NCBI GenBank assembly: GCA_905236405.1
Contig: CAJOQB010000223.1
Coordinates: forward strand, 1-6,922
Direction of reading: 5' to 3'
Origin: an uncultured Bacteroidales bacterium
Lineage (GTDB): Bacteria; Bacteroidota; Bacteroidia; Bacteroidales; P3
Length of the DNA stretch: 6,922 bases
The notes under the pieces were generated by a model. That model was not told where the DNA came from and did no database searches. It was given only the letters and a program-made list of their open reading frames with translations. A program made the position numbers and the translations under genes. Each line of letters begins with the position of its first letter. Position 1 is the first letter of the stretch. This document shows positions 1 through 6,583 of the stretch, in pieces.

Positions 1-32
1 ACTTATTTACTGAATAACAAATAGAAACTAAA
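1..32 (+). other. A/T-rich leader of the YitT-family gene
   Basis: This short non-coding stretch ends directly at the ATG at 33. It is A-rich, has no Shine-Dalgarno sequence and no TAnnTTTG box, so any promoter lies outside the window or further upstream in an operon. The 9-mer TGAATAACA (11-19) also occurs just before the gdhA start (6693-6701). I take that as shared leader composition, not a proven motif. Confidence 0.5.
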
Positions 33-989
33 ATGAAGAATACAAACTGGAAGAAAGAAGTCTATGCCTACTTCTTGGTGGTGGTGGGCAGTCTGCTGTT
101 CGCCGTGGGCGATGTGATGTTTGTCAACCCCTATCTGCTGGCTCCGGGCGGCACCTATGGTCTGTCCAATGTGCTCAACACCGTATGGCCTTGGCGTATC
201 TCGCTGTATGCTATCTGTATGGATGTGCCGTTGCTGATTATCGGCACCATTGTTTTGGGACCTAAGTTCGGAGTGAAGACCATTGTCTCCACGGCACTCA
301 TCTTTGCCTTCACTTGGCTGCTTGAGTATTTCTGGGGATATAACCCTGTCATCCATGAAGGCGACATCATCACCGACTTGGAAGCCTCGGGCATGAGCCT
401 CACACAGGTGGTCGAGGTGCCTCATGGCGGTGCTTGGTTTATCCCTGACTATTTCCTCAACACGGTGGTGGCAGGTCTGATATATGGTTTGGCCATCGGT
501 CTGATATTCAAGTCGGGTGCCACAAGCGGCGGCAGCGACATCATCTCGATGATACTGCACAAGTACACCAAGATTTCGTTGGGTACCCTTGTCATGGTGG
601 TCGACGGATGCATCACCCTCACTACCCTTATCGCCTTCAAACAGATTCGTCTCCCCATCTACTCGATTATCATCATCGCCATCGAGGGCTATGTGATTGA
701 CCTTGTGGTGGACGGAATGAAACGCTACAAGACGGCCTATATCGTCACCGACCAGGTCGAGGCCGTTCGCCAATATATCATCAACGACCTTCATCGCGGT
801 GGTACCGCCTTTGTGGGCAAGGGTCTCTTCCAAAACAGCGAGCGTACCATGATTTATGTGACCATGAACCGTACCGATTTTGTCCGCATGAAGAGCGAAC
901 TGCACAACATCGACCCCGACTGCTTTGTCAATGTGATTGACTCGAGTGAAATCATAGGCAAGGGGTTCAAGATGCTTCCGGCAGAATAG
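33..989 (+). CDS. YitT family membrane protein with C-terminal DUF2179 domain
   Basis: A 318-residue integral inner-membrane protein of the YitT_membrane plus DUF2179 architecture; the family's molecular function is not established. Hydrophobic segments lie at about 11-31, 54-75, 81-101, 138-158, 183-203 and 207-227. Family signatures are visible: NPYLLAPGGTYGLS (32-45) after the first segment and SGATSGGSDIIS (161-172) after the fourth. The soluble tail, about 232-315, matches DUF2179: YIVTD, then RGGTAFVGKG (255-264), RTMIYV (271-276), IDPDCFVNVID (293-303) and a terminal GKGFK. Positive residues place the N-terminus and the tail in the cytoplasm. The protein is somewhat longer than I would expect for the family because of an extra loop between segments 3 and 4 (about 103-137). 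The ATG at 33 is chosen because the lysine-rich start leads straight into the first membrane segment. The glycosyltransferase gene follows after 18 nt, so co-transcription is likely. Substrate and role cannot be read from the sequence. Confidence 0.93.
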   Translation: MKNTNWKKEVYAYFLVVVGSLLFAVGDVMFVNPYLLAPGGTYGLSNVLNTVWPWRISLYAICMDVPLLIIGTIVLGPKFGVKTIVSTALIFAFTWLLEYFWGYNPVIHEGDIITDLEASGMSLTQVVEVPHGGAWFIPDYFLNTVVAGLIYGLAIGLIFKSGATSGGSDIISMILHKYTKISLGTLVMVVDGCITLTTLIAFKQIRLPIYSIIIIAIEGYVIDLVVDGMKRYKTAYIVTDQVEAVRQYIINDLHRGGTAFVGKGLFQNSERTMIYVTMNRTDFVRMKSELHNIDPDCFVNVIDSSEIIGKGFKMLPAE

Positions 990-1007
990 AATGGAAAACA
1001 GTGTCGA

Positions 1008-2216
1008 ATGAAGATACTCCAACTCTGCAACAAGCCTCCTTTTCCACCTGTCGACGGTGGCACCTTGGCCATGCACCGTATCACGGAGGGCCTGTTGGCA
1101 GCAGGCCATGAGGTGAAGGTGCTGGCGGTGAGTACCAACAAACATCCCTTCCGAGCCGATGCCATCGATGAGGAATATCGGCAGAAGACTCGCGTTGAGT
1201 CGGTATACATTGACCTCAAGGTGAAACCTGTCGATGCCGGCGTGGCGTTGCTGTGCGGCGACTCCTATAATGTGAAGCGTTATGAGAGTCGTGCCATGGA
1301 ACGGCGTATTGCCCAACTGTTGGAAGAGGAGTCGTTTGATGTGGTGCAGGTGGAGAGCATCTTCCTTACCCCCTATGTGCCTGTTATTCGTAGTCGTAGC
1401 GATGCCAGTATCGTGCTGCGAGCACACAATGTGGAGCATCAGATATGGCGACAGAATGCTTTGCAACTCCGACCTTCGATGAAGCGGTGGTATATGAAGA
1501 AGCTGGCGTTGGCGTTGCGAATGTACGAATTGGAGCACATCAACGACTTTGATGCTGTGGCTTGCATCAGTCCCCTCGATGCCGATTACTTCAAAAACAA
1601 CGGATGCCGTCGACCGATGGCGGTGGTGCCTTTTGCTGTCGACCTGCAAGATGAAGTGCTCGAAACGGAGATTGAGAAGGGCTCGGTTTACCATCTCGGT
1701 GCCATGGATTGGATTCCCAATGTCGACAGTGTCCGTTGGTTGTTGGACGAGGTGTGGCCTCGAGTGGCGGAAAAGTCGCCTGGCGCCAAACTCTATTTGG
1801 CGGGCCGTTCCATGCCCGACGAGTTGTTGCAACGCTGTTCGACCAATGTCATTGTCGAAGGCGAGGTGGCTGATGCACATGAATATATGCGTGGAAAGCA
1901 AATCAACATCGTTCCTCTCCTTTCGGGAAGCGGCATCCGTGTGAAGATTGTCGAGGCGATGTCCATGGGGCAGTGTGTAGTTTCCACTACGGTGGGAGCC
2001 AACGGCATCGACTACACGGATGGCGAGAACATCCTTATCGCCGATACCCCCGACGAGATGGCACGACAGTTGAAACGCTGTTTCGACGACCCGACGCTGC
2101 CCCGTCGCATCGGTCAAGCGGGACGACGATTGGTGGAGCAACATTATTCGAATGCGGTGCTCACCCAGCGGTTGGTCCAGCTCTATGAACGGATTATTCC
2201 TCCGACGATGCAATAA
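1008..2216 (+). CDS. Glycosyltransferase family 4 (GT-B fold)
   Basis: A 402-residue predicted cytosolic glycosyltransferase that would move a sugar from an activated donor to an unknown acceptor. The N-terminal acceptor-side domain starts with the glycine-rich loop KPPFPPVDGGTLAMHRI (9-25) and includes RAHNVEHQIW (138-147). The donor-side domain starts near 225 with YHLGAMDWIPNVDSVRWL (228-245), followed by LYLAGR (262-267), VEGEV (283-287), PLLSGSGIRVKIVEAMSMG (303-321) and GANGIDYTDGENILIAD (330-346). In the EX7E position the second glutamate is Glu316, but the first is replaced by Ser308, which I recognise as a variant of the GSGIR-type GT4 proteins. There is no signal peptide or membrane segment. 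Its start ATG overlaps the TGA of a six-codon open frame (991-1011) in an ATGA arrangement. It is probably co-transcribed with the upstream YitT-type gene. No other polysaccharide genes are in view, so the product (lipopolysaccharide, capsule or glycoprotein) is undetermined. Confidence 0.92.
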   Translation: MKILQLCNKPPFPPVDGGTLAMHRITEGLLAAGHEVKVLAVSTNKHPFRADAIDEEYRQKTRVESVYIDLKVKPVDAGVALLCGDSYNVKRYESRAMERRIAQLLEEESFDVVQVESIFLTPYVPVIRSRSDASIVLRAHNVEHQIWRQNALQLRPSMKRWYMKKLALALRMYELEHINDFDAVACISPLDADYFKNNGCRRPMAVVPFAVDLQDEVLETEIEKGSVYHLGAMDWIPNVDSVRWLLDEVWPRVAEKSPGAKLYLAGRSMPDELLQRCSTNVIVEGEVADAHEYMRGKQINIVPLLSGSGIRVKIVEAMSMGQCVVSTTVGANGIDYTDGENILIADTPDEMARQLKRCFDDPTLPRRIGQAGRRLVEQHYSNAVLTQRLVQLYERIIPPTMQ

Positions 2217-2272
2217 AAGCGACGACATATCGTTATGGGGAACAAAATGCATTAAATATCACCTAATAAAGA
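2217..2272 (+). other. 56-nt spacer between glycosyltransferase and small exported-protein gene
   Basis: The spacer contains no TAnnTTTG box, no hairpin with a T tract and no Shine-Dalgarno sequence. The last 30 bases are A/T-rich, as in other leaders here. Transcription may read through from the upstream pair, but a diverged promoter cannot be excluded. Confidence 0.4.
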
Positions 2273-2797
2273 ATGGATATGCGCAAGACCATACTTCTTT
2301 CTGTGATGTTGGCTTTTGCCACTTTGATTTCTGCACAGATAAAAGTGCCAGGCACCAATGTTCAGTTCTCGTTCCCCCATGGCGGGTGGAAATACCTGCA
2401 GACGACGGTGGTTGACAAGAATACAACGGTTTATCTTTACTCATATGCCGCTCGTGACGTGATTGACGAGATGGGCGACACGGTGCTTCCCCACCTGCGT
2501 GTCTATGTGCGAAAGAACTACGACAAGTCTGTCTACGACCTTTCCTATGACCGATTCAACCAACTGCCATACCAGACACTGAGCGACTTCCAGCCGACGG
2601 TGCCGGGCAGTTTGGGCTTGATAGGCGCCTATCAGAGTGTGCTTGACAACAAGTCATACGAGTTCCGTATGGTTTATCTGAAAGACAAGAACACGGCTGT
2701 CGAATTCCGTACGGAGACCACTGTCGACACTTTCGACGAATTCGACAAGGAGTTTCAAGAAATCATCGCCACGCTGAAAGTGCTTGGCGGTAAATAG
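2273..2797 (+). CDS. Small exported protein, possibly PsbP/DUF1795-like fold
   Basis: A 174-residue protein of no family I recognise with certainty. Residues 1-21 form a type I signal peptide (MDMRKT, then a hydrophobic core, cleavage likely after Ala21 before Gln22), so the mature form of about 153 residues is probably periplasmic or surface-associated. It has no lipobox cysteine and no cysteine in the mature part. The visible pattern is an early FSFPHGGWKYL segment (33-42), alternating beta strands such as PHLRVYVR (73-80) and EFRMVYL (130-136), and a final EFDKEFQEIIATLKVL helix (156-171). A GW-type N-terminal strand plus a closing helix resembles Mog1/PsbP/DUF1795-type proteins; that is inference from pattern only. 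An alternative start at the second ATG (2279) would remove two residues and keep the signal peptide. The next gene, also exported, begins 8 nt after the stop, so the two are very likely co-translated from one message. Confidence 0.87.
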   Translation: MDMRKTILLSVMLAFATLISAQIKVPGTNVQFSFPHGGWKYLQTTVVDKNTTVYLYSYAARDVIDEMGDTVLPHLRVYVRKNYDKSVYDLSYDRFNQLPYQTLSDFQPTVPGSLGLIGAYQSVLDNKSYEFRMVYLKDKNTAVEFRTETTVDTFDEFDKEFQEIIATLKVLGGK

Positions 2798-2805
2798 TTT
2801 GTCTG

Positions 2806-5574
2806 ATGAAGAAACTGCTGCTGCTTTGTTTGGGATTGATGCTGTCGGTGTGTGCGATGGCACAATACGATATAGAGAAGGTGGATGTTCAATACCTCTA
2901 CTCCAAGTTGTACAAGAACTATCTGAAGAATCCCGACGATGTGGCAGCCATGTATGAACTATCGCAGTTCTATATCAGTCCTGGCAATCCCATGGGCAGT
3001 CTGCCGTTGGCCATGGACTACATTGTCAAGGCCGAGGAACGCTATGTGATGATGGTGGAGGACGAGGCTTATTACCGTGAGGTGGCCAAACTGATAAAGA
3101 AGAAGATTACTGTGGCCTCGGTGCGTCAGGCCAAATTCCATATCGTTGATTCCACTGTTGCTTACTTGAGTTCCATCCCCGAAGGCACCGCGTTGACGGA
3201 GGCAGAACTCGACAATCTGGCCCAGTCGTTCTCCAAGTATAACCGAGTGATGGCATTGATAGAGCATCAACGGCTGTTGGGCTCATTGATTGAGGCTCGT
3301 CGATTGGGCACGTTGGAGGCGTTGAGGGGCTTTATCCAGAAATATCCAGGCACCGACGAGGCTGAAGCGGCACAACGCGATATGGTCGAAATGGTACGTG
3401 CCCTCTGTGCTGAAGCCCAGTGGGAAAGCGAGGTCGACGCCATCGTAGCGCCCTATCTCGACCTCGACGGAATGAGTCGTGTGGCATACAAACGCAAAAG
3501 CACGTTGGCCTATGCACAAGCTTGTCAGCTGCATACGGTCGAGGCGTACCAAGACTATCTGAAACGTTATCCTTCGGGTGATGAATATGCCGACGCCCTT
3601 GACAAACTTGACGGGTTGCTGCAACTGGAATATGACGACTTGCACTCGCCACAGCAGTATGCCGACTTCGCCCTTCGACACTCCGAGAGCGAGCTGGCAC
3701 CCCAAGCCATTGCCCATCTACGTGATCGTGTGACCGAATACCGCGATGTCGAGTCGGCACGTATCTATCTGAAACAATTCCCGCTGGACGAGAAACACGA
3801 CGAAATTCTTCGCCTCTACTATGAATGGCACCTCGAGGAAGGCAATGCCGACCCGATATTGTGTTTCAAGGAAGAGAACCCCGATTTCCCTTATATGCTG
3901 GCACTCGAAGAGGACCTGCGGAAGGCACGACGCAAAGACTCGGTCGACTTGATGCCCCGATTCGTTGAATCGCAGTTTGGAGCCTACACGCAGTACATCT
4001 ATCGTTTGACAGGTCGCAAGGTCTCTTATGTCGGGTTGGTGCGAACTTTGCAACAGTTGATTGCTGCACAGAACTGGACGGCAGTCACGCAACGCATGGA
4101 CAAGTTCGACATCAGTTTCGAGAACGACTGCGTGGAGGAATGTGCCGAGCTGCGGTCGATAATCAATGCACCGGTGGACAAGAAGAAGACCCTCACGGTG
4201 GAGGTGACACCGCCATATGTCATGACACGCCCACAAGTGGTCCAGAATGGCAAGATGTTGTTCTATAACAAGGTGGAAGGCTCCCATACCATCATTACGA
4301 TGGCACAGCGTACGGTGGGCAAGAAGTTCCGTTGGCAGAATGTTGGCGATGTGCAGTTCACCAACGCCAAGAACAATGGCAACCTCGAGTTCTACAGCCT
4401 CTTTGACCAAGGTAACAAGATGTTGCTACGGCAGGAGGACGAGATATGTATCGCGGTCAACGAAGGGACACAGTGGACCATCACCGATGTGCCGGGTTAT
4501 CCTGTCAACACCGACTACCATGAGTACGACGTGGTGATGGTGCCCGACGGGTCGGGCATCCTTCTGGCCAGCGACCGTCCCAACGGACAGAATCTGCAGC
4601 GGTCGAAGGCTTACTTCCATGGCGACACTGCCTATGCTTCCGACATCTACTTCATCCCACGGAGCGAACATGGATGGGGAGAGGCCGTCAATCTGGGTAC
4701 CAACATCAACTCGCCCTATTGCGACCATAGCCCTGTGCTGAGTATGGACATGAAGACCCTTTATTTCATCACCGACGGACGTGGAGGCTTGGGATATGGC
4801 GATATTTATTATGCCACTCGCGATAATATCGACGACTGGCAGACGTGGAGCAAGCCCAAGAACTATGGCAAGGAGACCAACTCGGGCTTCGACGAGATGA
4901 GTGTCACCCTGTCGGACGACGAGCGGACGCTCTTCTTTATCTCCAATCGTACGGGTGCCAATGCTTGTTACAGTGTCCCCGCCCTCCATCAGGGGGGCAG
5001 TGGCTCGGTGGAGGTCAGTATCAATCCTCGTGACGAGGAGATGAAACTGGAAGTTGTCGACCTGTCGTCGCAGAATGTGGTACAAGAACAGAAGAGCTAT
5101 TCCAAGAAACCCATCAAGGTCTCGTTATATAGTGAGAAACAATATGTGGTGTTGGCAACGACCGCCGATGCCCAGTTTATCCCTTCGGTGTTGGTGATGC
5201 CAAGCAAGAAGACAACGGTCGATGTGTCCACCATTTCGTCACTCGAATTGCAGAAGATTGAGCAGGCCATACCACTTCATGGCGTTGTATTTGTCAATAA
5301 CTCGCAGCAGCTGCGGAACAGCGGTACGATGGAGCTGCAGCACATGGCCGATTTCCTCAAGGCCAATCCCAAACTGCAGGTGGAGGTTGAGGTAAATGTG
5401 CCTGGCGACGACGACACTCATTGTTACAATCTGGGCAAGGCCCGTGGCACAACGATTAAAGACCTCTTGGTATTAGCAGGTGTCGACATCAATCGTATTG
5501 TTATCTCCAATTTCGGCAATGTCAACTACAGCGGTGACGCTCCTGCTGCCGAGGTGTTGGTGAGGATTCGATAG
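2806..5574 (+). CDS. Large exported protein: helical repeats, PD40 beta-propeller, degenerate OmpA-like C-terminus (PorE-like layout)
   Basis: A 922-residue protein with a type I signal peptide (1-19, cleavage at AMA before Gln20), so probably periplasmic. Residues 20-450 are largely helical and contain TPR-like hairpins built around aromatic-YP turns, for example FIQKYPGTDEAEAA (176-189) and YLKRYPSGDEYADAL (251-265). Residues about 465-725 form a WD40-like PD40 beta-propeller: VMVPDGSGILLASDRPNG (577-594), SPVLSMDMKTLYFITDGRGG (642-661) with GYGDIYYA (663-670), and SVTLSDDERTLFFISNRTG (699-717). Residues about 733-810 look like a small beta-sandwich. Residues 822-922 resemble an OmpA-type peptidoglycan-binding domain (VVFVNNSQQLRNSG, FLKANPKLQVEVEV, YNLGKARGTTI). 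The usual TD dyad before the YN motif is missing, while an arginine is kept at 880. The order repeats/PD40/beta domain/OmpA-like matches PorE of the Porphyromonas type IX secretion machinery, but PorE is a lipoprotein and the assignment is not proven. A structural envelope role is inferred. Confidence 0.9.
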   Translation: MKKLLLLCLGLMLSVCAMAQYDIEKVDVQYLYSKLYKNYLKNPDDVAAMYELSQFYISPGNPMGSLPLAMDYIVKAEERYVMMVEDEAYYREVAKLIKKKITVASVRQAKFHIVDSTVAYLSSIPEGTALTEAELDNLAQSFSKYNRVMALIEHQRLLGSLIEARRLGTLEALRGFIQKYPGTDEAEAAQRDMVEMVRALCAEAQWESEVDAIVAPYLDLDGMSRVAYKRKSTLAYAQACQLHTVEAYQDYLKRYPSGDEYADALDKLDGLLQLEYDDLHSPQQYADFALRHSESELAPQAIAHLRDRVTEYRDVESARIYLKQFPLDEKHDEILRLYYEWHLEEGNADPILCFKEENPDFPYMLALEEDLRKARRKDSVDLMPRFVESQFGAYTQYIYRLTGRKVSYVGLVRTLQQLIAAQNWTAVTQRMDKFDISFENDCVEECAELRSIINAPVDKKKTLTVEVTPPYVMTRPQVVQNGKMLFYNKVEGSHTIITMAQRTVGKKFRWQNVGDVQFTNAKNNGNLEFYSLFDQGNKMLLRQEDEICIAVNEGTQWTITDVPGYPVNTDYHEYDVVMVPDGSGILLASDRPNGQNLQRSKAYFHGDTAYASDIYFIPRSEHGWGEAVNLGTNINSPYCDHSPVLSMDMKTLYFITDGRGGLGYGDIYYATRDNIDDWQTWSKPKNYGKETNSGFDEMSVTLSDDERTLFFISNRTGANACYSVPALHQGGSGSVEVSINPRDEEMKLEVVDLSSQNVVQEQKSYSKKPIKVSLYSEKQYVVLATTADAQFIPSVLVMPSKKTTVDVSTISSLELQKIEQAIPLHGVVFVNNSQQLRNSGTMELQHMADFLKANPKLQVEVEVNVPGDDDTHCYNLGKARGTTIKDLLVLAGVDINRIVISNFGNVNYSGDAPAAEVLVRIR

Positions 5575-5614
5575 GCGTGAACAAGGGCTTTTGCTCCTGT
5601 CAACCGCCTTTTTT
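5574..5614 (+). terminator. Imperfect intrinsic terminator after the PorE-like gene
   Basis: The hairpin begins at the last base of the stop codon. GGCG (5574-5577) pairs with CGCC (5605-5608), then after an internal loop ACA (5581-5583) pairs with TGT (5598-5600), and GGGC (5585-5588) with GCTC (5593-5596, one G-T pair) around a TTTT loop. Six T residues follow (5609-5614). A second in-frame stop (TGA, 5578-5580) lies inside the stem. This is the best terminator in the window and marks the likely 3' end of the upstream transcript. Confidence 0.65.
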
Positions 5615-5654
5615 AGAGATATTAACAATTGCTTGCTCATTACTTTTCCCTTTC

Positions 5655-5707
5655 AATGCTTTCTGCTACAGCTTTTTGTTGTACTTTTGTATGCGATATA
5701 AAGCATT
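5655..5707. repeat. 8-bp inverted repeat spanning the hydrolase promoter
   Basis: AATGCTTT (5655-5662) is the perfect reverse complement of AAAGCATT (5700-5707), with 37 bases between. The left arm overlaps the -33 region and the right arm covers the presumed start of the transcript, 4 bases before the TTG start codon. A regulator could bind both arms, but an 8-bp match in A/T-rich DNA may be chance. Confidence 0.3.
5660..5689 (+). promoter_or_regulatory. Bacteroidetes-type promoter of the hydrolase gene
   Basis: TACTTTTG (5682-5689) matches the primary sigma-factor -7 consensus TAnnTTTG. TTTC (5660-5663) sits near the expected place of the -33 TTTG element with one mismatch. Transcription would start near 5693-5696, giving a leader of only about 15-18 nt before the TTG at 5711. 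The box lies after the upstream terminator, as expected for an independent unit. Confidence 0.65.
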
Positions 5708-5710
5708 TTA

Positions 5711-6526
5711 TTGGTAGTGGAGAAGCATAAAACTATCACATTTTTAGATCATTGTATCCATTATAGGGACGAAGGACGCGAGCACTCAAAAACGCTGGTG
5801 TTGCTGCATGGATTCTTGCAAAGCCAAGATACATGGAGCCCTTATATCCTTTCGTATATGCGGACAATGCGTGTGATAGCCATCGATTTGCCTGGCCATG
5901 GTTACAGCGACAACTTCGGTGATGTCAATACCATGGAGATGATGGCCGATGCGGTGAAGGCAGTGCTTGACGAGTTGGACATCGAACAGTGTGTGTTGGT
6001 GGGCCATTCGTTGGGTGGATATGTGGCGTTGGCATTCGCCGACCGTTACCCCTACTACCTGCGTGGCCTCTGTCTGCTGCACTCCCATGCCCTGCCCGAT
6101 TCGGATGCCATGGTGCAGTATCGTCAACAGGTGTGCGAGACAGTGCAGACCAATCGAGCAGGATTCATCCTGAGTTTTATTCCCACCCTTTTTGCAGAAG
6201 AGAACAAGGCAGCATTGGAGCAGGACATCAAAGACCTCTCCGACCAGTGTCTTGAAACCCGTACCGAAGGCATCCTTGCCACACAGCGAGGCATGGCCGT
6301 TCGTCAGTCGCGTACCGATGTGCTGGAGCGTATCGAGGTGCCTGTCCTCTTTGTCTATGGCAAAAAAGACAACCGCATCCCCATCGAGATAGGTGTGTCG
6401 CAAGCCTTGTTGCCACACTATGCCGAGGTGATGGTGCTGGGCAATGTGGGACATATGTCGTTCTTGGAAGAACGTGATTATGTGAAACTAAGACTGAAAA
6501 ACTTCATCGACACTTGCTTCTTCTAA
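5711..6526 (+). CDS. Alpha/beta hydrolase
   Basis: A 271-residue alpha/beta-fold hydrolase, close to the usual length for single-domain members, with no signal peptide and so probably cytosolic. The oxyanion-side motif LLHGFLQS is at 31-38, DLPGHGYSD at 59-67, the nucleophile elbow GHSLGG at 98-103 with Ser100, the acid Asp220 in VYGKKDNRIP (215-224), and the catalytic His248 in NVGHMSFLE (245-253). The triad is complete, so an active esterase-like or C-C hydrolase enzyme is expected; the substrate cannot be deduced. The cap region (about 125-205) is helical. The start is unusual: an in-frame TAA at 5699-5701 limits the 5' end, and no in-frame ATG occurs before residue 50, deep inside the fold. 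TTG at 5711 or GTG at 5717 must therefore serve (or ATT at 5705). It has its own promoter and a preceding terminator, so it is not part of the upstream operon. Confidence 0.92.
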   Translation: MVVEKHKTITFLDHCIHYRDEGREHSKTLVLLHGFLQSQDTWSPYILSYMRTMRVIAIDLPGHGYSDNFGDVNTMEMMADAVKAVLDELDIEQCVLVGHSLGGYVALAFADRYPYYLRGLCLLHSHALPDSDAMVQYRQQVCETVQTNRAGFILSFIPTLFAEENKAALEQDIKDLSDQCLETRTEGILATQRGMAVRQSRTDVLERIEVPVLFVYGKKDNRIPIEIGVSQALLPHYAEVMVLGNVGHMSFLEERDYVKLRLKNFIDTCFF

Positions 6527-6583
6527 GTCCTTTTGTATTAGGACAATTACCCATGTTTTCTTTGTCGCTCGTTAGGTCGATGA

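Noticed and set aside
3..2252. 749-residue minus-strand protein
   Set aside because: Codon-aligned antisense of two convincing genes, runs through their spacer, has no recognisable domain, is very rich in His and low in hydrophobic order, and is explained by missing TTA, CTA and TCA codons.
2845..2865. Lipoprotein signal (LSVC) in the 922-residue protein
   Set aside because: Valine directly before the cysteine is a poor lipobox, and the following AMA-Q is a typical type I cleavage site, so a soluble exported protein is more likely.
3283..5085. Minus-strand frames of 144, 230 and 219 residues opposite the 922-residue gene
   Set aside because: All are codon-aligned shadows of a gene with clear signal peptide and domain motifs; none shows a domain of its own.
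5656..5730. 24-residue + strand open frame upstream of the hydrolase
   Set aside because: It spans the predicted promoter and overlaps the hydrolase start out of frame, with no start signal or hydrophobic or basic pattern.
6527..6544. Hairpin right after the hydrolase stop as a terminator
   Set aside because: GTCCT and AGGAC form only a 5-bp stem with an 8-nt loop and no T tract follows, too weak to call.
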